Shown here: piece after piece, positions 16,577 to 25,102 of the stretch | Layout of the letters: every line of letters begins with the position of its first letter | Numbering within the stretch: position 1 is the first letter of the stretch | NCBI RefSeq assembly: GCF_016734815.1 | Contig: NZ_JAERQF010000001.1 | Coordinates: forward strand, 62,001-126,000 | From: Hymenobacter rubidus | GTDB lineage: Bacteria > Bacteroidota > Bacteroidia > Cytophagales > Hymenobacteraceae | Direction of reading: 5' to 3' | Length of the DNA: 64,000 nt | Position numbers and translations under genes: made by a program | Notes under the pieces: generated by a model | The model's database searches: none | The model's input: only the letters and a program-made list of their open reading frames with translations | What the model was told of the DNA's origin: nothing

Positions 16577-19105
16577 ATGAAATTTCTTGCTCCGCTGCTC
16601 CTGGCATGCCTCTTCGCATTGCCGGCCGCAGCCCAGCGTATAGTTATCAGCGGCCAGGTAGTGGAAGCTACAAACGGCGAGCCGGTGCCCTTCGCCTCCA
16701 TCTTTGTCCCCAAAACCAGTGCCGGCGTCACGGCCGATGCCGACGGCAAGTTCAAGCTCGCCGTCTCCGGCTCGCCCGATTCCATTGCGGCCTCGGCCAT
16801 GGGCTTTGCCACCCAGCGGCGCAAGCTCTCGAACGCGGCGGTGCAAACGGTGCTGTTTCGGATGAAAGCCGGCGGCGTGGCCCTCGCCGAGGTGGTGGTG
16901 TCGTCGCGCCAGCCCGAAAACCCCGCCTTTCGCATCTTGCGCGAGGTGCAGAAGCACAAGCCCCAAAACGAGCGCAGCGCCCTCAAAGCCGCCGAGTACG
17001 ACTCGTACAACCGCATCGAAACCAGCCTGATTGACTTGCCCAAGACTTTGTCGAACCGCAAGGTGGTGAAGGACATTCGGGCGCTGGCCGTGCGCCAGGG
17101 CGCCATCGCCGCCGCCGACCCCGACGCGCCGCTGCCCATTTTTGCTTCGGAAGTGGGCTCCCGGGTGTACCAGCGCAACTCGCCCCTGCGCCGTCGCGAA
17201 GACCTGCTGCACAAGCAAATGCGCGGCGTGGGCCCCCGCGAAGGGTCGGTGCTTTCGCAAATGCTGGGCTCGAACTTCCAGAACTTCGATTTCTACCCCA
17301 ACTGGCAAAACGTGCTGGGCAAGGACTTCATTTCTCCCATTGCCGAAGGCGGCCGGCTGACCTACGAATACGAGCTGCAGGACTCCGTGTTTGTGGGCAA
17401 GGACTGGTGCTACAAGATTGCCGTGACGCCCAAGCGCAGCCACGACCTGGCGTTCAAGGGCACTGTCTGGATTACGGCCGACGGCTACGCCCTGCGCCGG
17501 GCCGACCTCATTGCCAGCCCCGAAGCCAACATCAACTTCGTGAGCGACCTGCGCATTTACCAGGACCTAACCTCGCCCGGCGATGGCCCCGGTCTGCCAA
17601 CGCGCACCAAATTGGTTATCAGCGTGCGGCCCTACGAAAAGCAGGCGGCTATGCTGGTGCGCTTCACCACGGTGAGCAGCAACTTTGTGCGCAACCAAGT
17701 GCACAACGAGCCCGGCTTTTACGACCAGCCCATTGTGTCGTCGCTGATGGACCCCGTGGAGCAGGGCGGCGGCCTGCTGGCCGGCTTGCCCCAAGGCGGG
17801 CCCGGCTATTTCGACCAGCACCGCCCCGACACGCTGAGCTTGTCGGAACAGCAAACATTTGCCGTGCTCGACTCGGCCAAGCACCTGCCTTCGGTGCGCA
17901 ACGTGCTCGACTGGGTAGAATTGCTCGTGAATGGCTATAAGCGCGTGGGCAAGCTGGACTTTGGCCCCATTGCCAACATATACGCCAACAACGATTTTGA
18001 GGGCAACCGCTTCCGTTTCGGTTTCCGCACCACGCCCGAAATCAGCCGCAACTGGCTCACGCAGGCCTTCGTGGCCTACGGCACCAAGGACGGCCGCTTC
18101 AAGTACGGCGTGCGCACCAGCTACATTGCCGAGCGCCGCCACTGGACGGTGTTCACGGGCGAATTCAAGCACGACGTGGAGCAGGCCGCCTTGCTCGACA
18201 ACGACTTTCTGGACAACAACAACCTGTTCATTGCCGCCTCGCGGTGGGGCCGCTTCCGGCAGGGCAGGCCTGTGCTGCGCGACCTGACGGCTTTCAGCGT
18301 GCAGCGCGACCTGTTTCACGGCTTCACCCAGACGCTGACGTTGCGGTACCAGTACATCAACCCGCTGTTTGAGATTCATACCCGCCCCATGCCTGGCGGA
18401 GGGATGGGAAGCGACGAGCCCGAAGCCAACATCCTGCGTCTGAGCGAACTGGTTTCAGAATCGCGCTACGCTCCCGATGAAAACCTGGTGCAGAGCGAAA
18501 ACCGCCGCCGTGCCGTGGGCCTCAAGCGCCTGCCGGTATTCGGCTTCCGCTATACGCTGGGCGCCATCGACTGGACCCAGGGCAACTTCATGTACCACAA
18601 GTTCAACCTCTCGATGACGCACAGCGTATCGGTTGGCCAATTGGGCCGCCTCACGTATCGCGCCGAAGGCAACTACATTCCCACCGCGCTGCCCTACTTC
18701 ATCCTCAAAACGCCGCTCGGCAACCAAACCCCGTTCTACAACGCCAACGCCTTCAACCTGATGAACTATTTCGAGTTCATCACCGACCGCTCGGCTTCGC
18801 TGCGCCTCGACCACCATTTCGAGGGCCTGCTCGTGAACTCCATTCCCGGCCTGCGCGCCCTGAACTGGCGCTTGGTGGCCACCGGCAACATGCTCTACGG
18901 CAAGCTCTCGGACCGCAGCCGCCGCATCAACCGCGACTCGCCGGACCTGCCCGGCCCTATCTCGACGCCTTATGTGGAGGTGGGCTACGGCGTGGAAAAC
19001 ATCTTCAAGTTCATCCGGGTCGATTTTATTCATCGCCTCACCTACCGCGACATGCCCGGCACCAGCAATTTCGGCGTGAAAGTGGGCGCGCAGTTCCGGT
19101 TGTAA
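16577..19105 (+). CDS. DUF5686 outer-membrane protein with N-terminal CarboxypepD_reg-like domain
   Basis: An 842-residue envelope protein. Residues 1-19 form a signal peptide ending AAAQ. Residues about 23-105 are a carboxypeptidase-regulatory-like beta-sandwich (ISGQVVEATNGEPVPFASIF, TADADGKFKLAV), the N-terminal extension common in TonB-dependent and related Bacteroidota proteins. The rest is the DUF5686 region, beginning ENPAFRILREVQKHKPQNE and ending in a long run of barrel-type strands closing at KVGAQFRL. No TonB plug domain is visible. Function unknown, possibly surface assembly or uptake. A strong terminator follows 21 bases after the stop, and the gene appears monocistronic. Confidence 0.88.
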   Translation: MKFLAPLLLACLFALPAAAQRIVISGQVVEATNGEPVPFASIFVPKTSAGVTADADGKFKLAVSGSPDSIAASAMGFATQRRKLSNAAVQTVLFRMKAGGVALAEVVVSSRQPENPAFRILREVQKHKPQNERSALKAAEYDSYNRIETSLIDLPKTLSNRKVVKDIRALAVRQGAIAAADPDAPLPIFASEVGSRVYQRNSPLRRREDLLHKQMRGVGPREGSVLSQMLGSNFQNFDFYPNWQNVLGKDFISPIAEGGRLTYEYELQDSVFVGKDWCYKIAVTPKRSHDLAFKGTVWITADGYALRRADLIASPEANINFVSDLRIYQDLTSPGDGPGLPTRTKLVISVRPYEKQAAMLVRFTTVSSNFVRNQVHNEPGFYDQPIVSSLMDPVEQGGGLLAGLPQGGPGYFDQHRPDTLSLSEQQTFAVLDSAKHLPSVRNVLDWVELLVNGYKRVGKLDFGPIANIYANNDFEGNRFRFGFRTTPEISRNWLTQAFVAYGTKDGRFKYGVRTSYIAERRHWTVFTGEFKHDVEQAALLDNDFLDNNNLFIAASRWGRFRQGRPVLRDLTAFSVQRDLFHGFTQTLTLRYQYINPLFEIHTRPMPGGGMGSDEPEANILRLSELVSESRYAPDENLVQSENRRRAVGLKRLPVFGFRYTLGAIDWTQGNFMYHKFNLSMTHSVSVGQLGRLTYRAEGNYIPTALPYFILKTPLGNQTPFYNANAFNLMNYFEFITDRSASLRLDHHFEGLLVNSIPGLRALNWRLVATGNMLYGKLSDRSRRINRDSPDLPGPISTPYVEVGYGVENIFKFIRVDFIHRLTYRDMPGTSNFGVKVGAQFRL

Positions 19106-19126
19106 TTGTCCTTGCGGTTTGTCCTG

Positions 19127-19160
19127 AAAAGCCCATCGGTGAGAAGCCGATGGGCTTTTT
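19127..19160 (+). terminator. Intrinsic terminator of the DUF5686 gene
   Basis: AAAAGCCCATCGG and CCGATGGGCTTTT form a 13-bp stem around an 8-base loop (TGAGAAG plus one base), ending in five T. It starts 22 bases after the stop codon. Confidence 0.9.
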
Positions 19161-19447
19161 GTATTTTGGCTTTTGTATGCAACACTTAATGAAGCAGGTG
19201 TTTGCCAGGCCATGCTTTCCCAAACTAAGTCAAGCCGTGCTCTGCTGTGCCATAGTGAAAAACATGGGCACGGCTCCGGTGACAACGGCCGGAAACCTCG
19301 GCATTTCCCTCCCCTTGGTAAAACGAAGTAGCCTGCTTACAAAGCCTACACAAGCCCTTGCCGCCCTGTCAGGCCAGCCCGTTCAATACGGAGAGCCCAC
19401 TGCAGCCGGCATGTTCAAGGTTAGAGCAAATTCGGGGCCGGTGTACC

Positions 19448-19732
19448 GTAGCGCGAACTTTGCAGTTCGTGCCCCCACGCCAGTCGCTTCGATAAGATTA
19501 GGACTTACGCAGTTGAAGCCCCAGCGGGGCGGCACATTGGTAGTAAGTTATTCATTATGCAATGGTAAAGCCCCGGCGGGGCGACACTCGCCAAGCACTC
19601 AACCGAGTGTCGCCCCGCTGGGGCTTTCTCCCCAACATCAGCCAGTTACTATCGATATGGCGCCCCGCTGGGGCTGCAACTGCGTAAGTCCTAAAGATGA
19701 TGCGGGGACGCGAACTACACAGTTCGCGCTAC
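19448..19732. repeat. Outer inverted-repeat element GCGCGAACT, interrupted by a MITE-like insertion
   Basis: The left arm GTAGCGCGAACTTTGCAGTT CGTGCCCCC (19448-19475) is matched at 19704-19732 by the complement of GTAGCGCGAACTGTGTAGTT CGCGTCCCC. The interior is occupied by a second palindromic element (19498-19694). Without it, the arms would be about 60-90 bases apart, similar in size to the element at 2039-2135, which has the same arm layout with AAATTTCATTTCG in place of ACTTTGCAGTTCG. Confidence 0.65.
19498..19694. mobile_element. MITE-like element with GGACTTACGCA ends
   Basis: A 197-bp element with terminal inverted repeats TTAGGACTTACGCAGTTGAA GCCCCAGCGGGGCG on the left and the complement of TTAGGACTTACGCAGTTGCA GCCCCAGCGGGGCG on the right. 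Two inner inverted copies of AAGCCCCGGCGGGGCGACAC TCG lie at about 19566-19588 and 19604-19626, so the whole can fold as a double hairpin. It has no coding capacity. AGA flanks both ends (19495-19497 and 19695-19697), a possible 3-bp target duplication. Elements with GGACTTACGCA ends are usually non-autonomous derivatives of insertion sequences; the transposase is not in this window. Confidence 0.7.
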
Positions 19733-19976
19733 TTCCAGCGCCTGCATACCGACTCCGAAACCGCTGTAGGGACGTAGTCGACGGCCGCAATGCCATCGGC
19801 GACTGGAAACCAGCAACAGCTTTGGCCGGCCGCTGACGAAAATGCATCGACTTCGCTCAGCAAAACCTTTTTTCTGTTGAAGGATATGGCCTTGGTCTGG
19901 GAAAAACGCCACACAGCTACGCAGCGGCTGTATCTTTGACTACGGCCGTGCCCGGTGGTGCCGGCTTCCTTCCCGC

Positions 19977-22900
19977 ATGATTTCGGCCACCTCGCTCCAA
20001 CGTCTCTTCGGCATCAGAACCAGCGAAACCCGCACCGTGGGGCTGTTTCTGCTGCACAATTTTCTGCTCGGCATCGGCTCGGTGCTGGTGTACGTGGCGG
20101 CCAACGTGCTGCTGCTGGAGCACAACCCCGAGCACAGCCTGCCGCTGGGCTACGTGGCCGGGGCGCTGGCCATGATGGCCGTGGGCAAGATTTACACGCG
20201 TTTTGAGCATCATCTGCTGCTCAAAACGCTGGCGGTGCGCGTGCTGCTGGCCGTGGTGGCCCTCACGGTGGCCATGGGTGCGCTGGTGTATCTGGGCCAT
20301 TCGGTGGCGGCGGCGGTGGCCATTATGGCGGGCTACCGCGTCATCTACCTGCTCACCAACCTGGAGTTCTGGGGCGTGTCGGCGGTGGTGTTTGATGTGC
20401 GGCAGAGCAAGCGCCTGTTTAGCATCATCAGTTCCGGCGACATGCCGGCCAAGGCCCTGGGCGCCATTCTGGCGGCCCTGATTCACGGCGATGCGCAGCT
20501 GCCGGTGCTGCTGGGCGTGTCGTTTGTGGCCTACCTGGGGGCGCTGCTGGTGCTGCGCGCCACGCTCACGCAGCACACGGTCGAGGCCGTGGCCCGCCCG
20601 GTGCGCCGGCTGCGGCAGCCGCCCAAAAAGCTCGTGCAGCAGCTCTTCGGCGGCAGCGAGCTGGTACTGGCCATGTGCCTGAGCTTGGTGGCTGTTTCGG
20701 CGGTGATTTCGGGCGTAGAGTACATGTTTTTTGTCAACGTGAAGCACAAGTTTCACGAATCGGAAGACATTACCCAATCGGTGGGCTGGGTGCTGGGCGC
20801 CACCTACTTAGCTGCTACCTTTTTTAAGCTGCTGGTGAGCCGGCAGGCGCTGGAGCGCTACGGGGTGCAGTGGTCGCTGCGGCTGCTGCCGGTGGTAGCG
20901 CTGGTGTGTCTGGCCGTGTTTGGGGGGCTGAAAGTGGCCACCGGCTATAGCCAGACCGAGCAGCTGGCGTTCTACTGCGGCCTCTACCTGCTGCTGGAAG
21001 TGCTGCGCCGCACCGTGTTCGACCCCGTGTTTCTGGTGCTGTTTCAGCCGCTGGCGCCACCGCAGCGGCTGGCCGCCCACACGCTGGCCAAGGGCTTCTA
21101 CGAGCCCTTGGGCCTGGGCCTGACGGGTTTGCTGTTCTTTTTTCTGCGCTCGTCGGGCCTGCTCGATGGCGGCCTGCCGTTGCTCTGGATGGGCGCACTG
21201 CTGCTGCTGGCGCTGCTGTTTCTGCGCCGCACCTACCGGAGCTACCTGGCCGAGCTGAAGGAGGGCCTGGGCCGTCGCTTTGCCGAAACCGCCGAGCTGG
21301 CCCTGCCCGATGCTGCCCTGCAAGTGGTGCTGGCCCACCTCCACAGCCCCCACCCCACCGAGGTACTGAATGCGGTGGCCTGGCTCCGCCAGCGCCAGCC
21401 TGCTGCCCTGGCCGGCCACGCCCCCGCCCTGCTCGAACACCCGGACGAGCGGGTGCGCCTGGCCCTGCTTGCTACGCCCGAAGCGCGCCCCTTCGCCCCC
21501 GAGTTCCTGCAAGCGCTGGCGCAGCGCGACCCGGCCGCCTCCGTGCGTGAAGCCGCTGCCCAACAATTGGCCACCGCCTCGCCCGAGGCTCCTTCCGTAG
21601 CGGCCCTGCTTGCCAGCCCCGACCTGCCGGCTCGTCAGGGCGCCATTCGGGGCAGCCTCGAAACCGCACCGAAGCACGCCGCGGCGCAGGCCAGCCTGCT
21701 GGCCCTGCTGCAGGAGCCGACCCCGGCAACCAATTGCGCCGCCCTGGCGCTCCTGCACTATTTCCCCGAAGATACCCAACAACAGCTGGCCGACCACAGC
21801 CTGCATAGCGCCGAGCCAGAGGTGGTGCACGCCGCCTTGGTCGCTATCGGCACCTTAAGCACCCCCCACCTGGCCGACCGGCTGCTTCAGGCTTTGCACC
21901 ATAAGCATCGTTGGCAGGTGGCCGCCAATAGCCTGATAGCCTTAGGAGCAGCCGTGATACCGCTGGTGCGGGAAGCGCTGCAAAGCCATCCCGGCAACGC
22001 CGTTACCCACCGCCTCACCACCGTGCTCGAACGCCTGGATACGCCCGCCAGCCGGGCGGTGCTGGTGGAGTTGGCGCAAGGCGCCAATCTGTTTTCGCGG
22101 GGGCAAGCACTCCGGGCCCTGCGCCATTCCGTGGCCGTGCCCACCGAGGCACGGATTTTTGAGCGGCTGCTCCGCAAAGAATTTAACTTGGCCAACCACT
22201 TACTGCGCGGCCTCGTGGCCGACTCGCGCCCCGACCTGCGCACGGCTGTCGACTACGAGCTGCTGCTGCTGCACCAGCGGGTATTTGGCCTGTTGGCCCA
22301 GCTCTACGATGCCGAACTGGTGGCCACGGCCCAGCGCAACGTGGCCCATGCCGCCCGCGAACGCCAGGCCAACGCCCTCGAAATGCTCGATAACCTGATT
22401 CCGCTGCCCATTTACCAGGGCTTGCAAGCGCTACTCGACGACTCTGCTTTGGACGAAAAATCCAGACTTTTTACCCGGCTGACTGCTACGCCCAGCAGTG
22501 CCAGCCGCGCGCATGCGTTTATTCCGATGGGCAATGCCGCAGCGGCGGGCAGTGCCATACACCTCGAAGAAGCTGCCGTCGCGGCCAAAACCAACCTGCG
22601 CGAACCGCTGCCCACGCTGCTGCTCCGGCGTGGCCCCGCCGCCTTCACCACCTGGACCCTCAGCGTGGCCCTGCGGCACTGGCAGCCCACCGAGGCCGAT
22701 GCGCCCGCGCTGCTTCAGCCCTACCTCACTTCGCCCATCGCGCTGCTGGCCGAAAGTGCCCGCATGGCCGCAGCCGCCCTGGCGGCCCACTTGGGCCAGC
22801 CCCTCTCCGATTTTCTTCCCCCCATGAGCCACAACAAAGCCCATTCCGAAGCCCGCATTTCTGCCCTGGAACGAGTAGTAGTGCTTCAGAGCACTGCCTT

Positions 22901-23288
22901 GTTTGCCCACACGCCCGAAAACGTGCTCAGCAGCATTGTCCCGATTATGAAGGAGGTGACGTTTCAGGAAGGCGAGGAAATATTCGCCAAAGGCGACATC
23001 GGCACTTCGCTCTTCATTGTGCACGACGGCCAAGTGGGCATTTTCAACGGCCCGCAGCAGCTGGCTACTTTCGGGCCGGGCGACTTTTTTGGCGAATTGG
23101 CCCTGCTCGATACCGAGCCCCGCTCCGCTACCGCCGCCGCGCTAAGCCAGGTGCTGGCTTTCCGCATCGACCAGGAGGATTTCTACGATGTGATGGAGGA
23201 GCGGGCCGAGGTGCTGCGCAACATCCTGCGCATGCTTTGCCAGCGCATCCGCCAGCAAAACGAGAAAATGCGCGAGTTGGCGCAGTAA
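19977..23288 (+). CDS. Npt1/Npt2 (ATP:ADP antiporter-like) transporter fused to HEAT repeats and a cyclic-nucleotide-binding domain
   Basis: A 1103-residue fusion. Residues about 1-425 are polytopic (some 10-12 hydrophobic helices) and resemble the nucleotide transporter/MFS-like family seen in Bacteroidota, including RTVGLFLLHNFLLGIGSVLV and a conserved VIYLLTNLEFWGVSA segment. About 430-930 are Ala/Leu-rich HEAT-type helical repeats. About 960-1095 form a complete cyclic-nucleotide-binding domain: FQEGEEIFAKGDIGTSLFIV, then the phosphate-binding cassette FGELALLDTEPRSATAAAL with both the Glu and Arg that hold the cyclic phosphate and ribose. No DNA-binding helix-turn-helix follows. Inference: transport or signalling is gated by cAMP. 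The next gene, convergent, encodes a receiver-adenylate cyclase. Confidence 0.85.
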   Translation: MISATSLQRLFGIRTSETRTVGLFLLHNFLLGIGSVLVYVAANVLLLEHNPEHSLPLGYVAGALAMMAVGKIYTRFEHHLLLKTLAVRVLLAVVALTVAMGALVYLGHSVAAAVAIMAGYRVIYLLTNLEFWGVSAVVFDVRQSKRLFSIISSGDMPAKALGAILAALIHGDAQLPVLLGVSFVAYLGALLVLRATLTQHTVEAVARPVRRLRQPPKKLVQQLFGGSELVLAMCLSLVAVSAVISGVEYMFFVNVKHKFHESEDITQSVGWVLGATYLAATFFKLLVSRQALERYGVQWSLRLLPVVALVCLAVFGGLKVATGYSQTEQLAFYCGLYLLLEVLRRTVFDPVFLVLFQPLAPPQRLAAHTLAKGFYEPLGLGLTGLLFFFLRSSGLLDGGLPLLWMGALLLLALLFLRRTYRSYLAELKEGLGRRFAETAELALPDAALQVVLAHLHSPHPTEVLNAVAWLRQRQPAALAGHAPALLEHPDERVRLALLATPEARPFAPEFLQALAQRDPAASVREAAAQQLATASPEAPSVAALLASPDLPARQGAIRGSLETAPKHAAAQASLLALLQEPTPATNCAALALLHYFPEDTQQQLADHSLHSAEPEVVHAALVAIGTLSTPHLADRLLQALHHKHRWQVAANSLIALGAAVIPLVREALQSHPGNAVTHRLTTVLERLDTPASRAVLVELAQGANLFSRGQALRALRHSVAVPTEARIFERLLRKEFNLANHLLRGLVADSRPDLRTAVDYELLLLHQRVFGLLAQLYDAELVATAQRNVAHAARERQANALEMLDNLIPLPIYQGLQALLDDSALDEKSRLFTRLTATPSSASRAHAFIPMGNAAAAGSAIHLEEAAVAAKTNLREPLPTLLLRRGPAAFTTWTLSVALRHWQPTEADAPALLQPYLTSPIALLAESARMAAAALAAHLGQPLSDFLPPMSHNKAHSEARISALERVVVLQSTALFAHTPENVLSSIVPIMKEVTFQEGEEIFAKGDIGTSLFIVHDGQVGIFNGPQQLATFGPGDFFGELALLDTEPRSATAAALSQVLAFRIDQEDFYDVMEERAEVLRNILRMLCQRIRQQNEKMRELAQ

Positions 23289-23309
23289 GGAATTGTAAGG
23301 CCAGAAAAA

Positions 23310-23426
23310 CGTCCTGCTGAGCGCAGCCGAAGCATCTCTACCGCAGCAGTAACTCAATCGTTGGAGTGGATTGATTACTGCCCCGAGCGAGATGCTTCGG
23401 CTGCGCTCAGCATGACGTGCTTTTTT
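23310..23426. repeat. Palindromic element, copy 6 (variant A)
   Basis: CGTCCTGCTGAGCGCAGCCG AAGCATCTCTACCGC on the left and GAGATGCTTCGGCTGCGCTC AGCATGACG on the right, followed by CTTTTTT. It separates the convergent transporter-fusion and cyclase genes and could act as a two-way terminator. Confidence 0.85.
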
Positions 23427-23443
23427 GCCCCTATTCCTCCACC

Positions 23444-24490
23444 CTACTCCATCACCTCGTAGATTTTGATGGGCAGGGCTTTGTTCTTTAGCATCACTTC
23501 GCTCACAAACTGGCAATTGAAGGACTCCCGCACGCGCAGATACACAGCTTCGCTGATGATAATCTGGCCAGCTTTGGCGGCGGACTGCAGGCGCTGCGAC
23601 ACGTTCACGACGTCGCCAATGACGGTGTAGTCCAGGCGCTTGAGCGAGGCCGAGCCGATGTTGCCGGACACTACTTCGCCGGTGTTCACGCCGATGCTGA
23701 CCTCGGGGCGGAAGTCGAAGCCGGGGGGCAGCGGGGTCTGGTTCTGCTGCAAGGCGGTGCGGGCCGAGAGGGCGGCGTCAATGGCGCGGTCGAGGTGGTG
23801 CTCGCCGCGAAAAACGGCCATCACGGCATCGCCCATAAACTTATCGACGTAGCCGCCCTGGGCAATTACTTCCTTCACTATCAGGTCGAAGTACGTATTG
23901 AGCAGGCTCACCACGTCGGTAGGCGCCAGGGTTTCCGACAGGGAAGTGAAGCCGCAGATATCGAGAAAAACCACGGTGGCTTCCACGGTTTCGGAGGCCA
24001 GCAGGCGGTTTTCGAAGTCGGGCCGGGTCATGAAGTTGAGCACCGTTTCGTCGACGTACATTTTCAGGATGTTGTTTTCCTGAATGGCGCGGAGCGTGTC
24101 GCGCAGCTGGCGCACCTGGTCGGCCGTTTTCTCGATGGTAACTTCCAAGTCGGTGAAATCCACGGGTTTCACCACAAAGTCGAAGGCCCCGCGGTTCATG
24201 GCGGTGCGCAGGTTGCCCAGGTCGCCGTAGGCCGAGACGATGACCGTTTTCATGGCCGGATGCTCGGCGTGGGTGCGCGTGAGCAGGGTCAGCCCGTCCA
24301 TCACCGGCATGTTGATGTCGGAGAGAATAACGTCCGTGTCGGGGTGTTCCAGAATGCGGGCCAGGGCTTCTTCGCCGTTGGTGGCGAACACAAATTCGTA
24401 GGCACTCTCCCGGATTTTGCGCCGAAACTTCTGCTTGATAAGTAGTTCGAGGTCGGTTTCGTCATCGACCACCAGGATTTTTGTCTTCAT
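23444..24490 (-). CDS. Response regulator with class III adenylate cyclase output domain
   Basis: A 348-residue protein. The receiver (1-125) has acidic residues D9/D10, phosphoacceptor D58 in ILSDINMPVMDG and K108 in VVKPVD. A linker helix leads to a class III cyclase domain (about 165-345). All catalytic positions are visible: metal-binding D177 (FLDICGFT) and D221 (KFMGDAV), adenine-specifying K217 and D287 (LDYTVIGD), and transition-state N296 and R300 (VNVSQRL). It should therefore make cAMP when phosphorylated by one of the adjacent kinases (inference). It is the last gene of the minus-strand kinase series, 183 bases after a lone receiver gene, and faces the cyclic-nucleotide-binding fusion. 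A GTG or later start is unlikely because the ATG precedes KILVVDDE directly. Confidence 0.93.
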   Translation of the reverse strand: MKTKILVVDDETDLELLIKQKFRRKIRESAYEFVFATNGEEALARILEHPDTDVILSDINMPVMDGLTLLTRTHAEHPAMKTVIVSAYGDLGNLRTAMNRGAFDFVVKPVDFTDLEVTIEKTADQVRQLRDTLRAIQENNILKMYVDETVLNFMTRPDFENRLLASETVEATVVFLDICGFTSLSETLAPTDVVSLLNTYFDLIVKEVIAQGGYVDKFMGDAVMAVFRGEHHLDRAIDAALSARTALQQNQTPLPPGFDFRPEVSIGVNTGEVVSGNIGSASLKRLDYTVIGDVVNVSQRLQSAAKAGQIIISEAVYLRVRESFNCQFVSEVMLKNKALPIKIYEVME

Positions 24491-24547
24491 GGCAGATTAT
24501 AGTTAGCAAATATGCGGCACAGGTGTGGTCCGCACCGCTAGGCGGAG

Positions 24548-24576
24548 TACCCCGAAATTTCATTTCGGCCCGAGCG
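24548..24576. repeat. Single arm of the CGAAATTTCATTTCG element
   Basis: TACCCCGAAATTTCATTTCG followed by GCCCGAGC is nearly identical to the left arm of the element at 2039-2065. No second arm is found nearby, so this is a remnant. Confidence 0.5.
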
Positions 24577-24673
24577 ACGGACTCTCGCCCGCACCCCGAA
24601 CCAGACAGGCCGAATTATAAATCCAGGATATGCCGCCAAGGTTTCCTGCTGAGACAAACAGCTGCCCACTGCT

Positions 24674-25051
24674 TCAAGCCAGCAGATGCTGCAATTTATC
24701 CTTGAGCACGGCAAAATCCACGGGCTTGGTCAGGAAGTCGTTGGCACCCAAGGCCATGGCTTTCTGGTAGCTGTCGTTGTCGCCGTAGGCCGTAATCATC
24801 ATCATGGTGGTGGGCGGCATGGCAAACTCCTTTTTTACGTGGCTCAGCAAGTCCAACCCGCTCATGCCCGGCATGTTAATGTCGGAGAGAATAATGAGCA
24901 CCTCGGAGGGACGGGACCGCAAAAACGCCAGCGCTTCCTCGCCCGAGAAGGCGAAATTGAAGCTCAGCTCGCCGCTGCGGATTTCGCGCCGAAAGCGCTG
25001 CTGAAACAGGTCGCGCACATCAACTTCGTCGTCGACAACCAGGATTTGCAT
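24674..25051 (-). CDS. Stand-alone receiver (CheY-like) response regulator
   Basis: A 125-residue receiver with no output domain. MQILVVDDEVDVRDLF carries the acidic pocket, ILSDINMPGMSGLDLL the phosphoacceptor Asp (D59), MITAYGD the switch Thr and FLTKPVDF the Lys. It closely resembles the receiver of the neighbouring cyclase protein (same FRREIR, DINMP and KPVDF segments), suggesting duplication. It probably acts by protein contact or as a phosphate sink for the kinases. It starts 51 bases after the kinase gene that ends at 25103, in the same transcription direction. Confidence 0.93.
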   Translation of the reverse strand: MQILVVDDEVDVRDLFQQRFRREIRSGELSFNFAFSGEEALAFLRSRPSEVLIILSDINMPGMSGLDLLSHVKKEFAMPPTTMMMITAYGDNDSYQKAMALGANDFLTKPVDFAVLKDKLQHLLA

Positions 25052-25102
25052 GGGGCGGATGCTTGGAAAATAGTAGGGCCTAAAGGTAGGACGCGGAGCG
25101 GC

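Larger units (their letters stand above)
19161..19976. other. Intergenic region dominated by repeats
   Basis: Apart from the two nested elements (listed separately), this stretch has no supportable gene. A TATCTTTG at 19931-19938 matches the Bacteroidota -7 box and lies 39 bases before the next gene's ATG, but a -33 TTG is not at the usual spacing. A degenerate piece resembling the interspersed element (TGCATCGACTTCGCTCAGCA) is at about 19843-19862. Confidence 0.45.

Noticed and set aside
19150..19836. Plus-strand frame of 228 codons across the nested repeat elements
   Set aside because: It is made of the MITE-like element and its host palindrome read through, has no domain, and starts inside a terminator.
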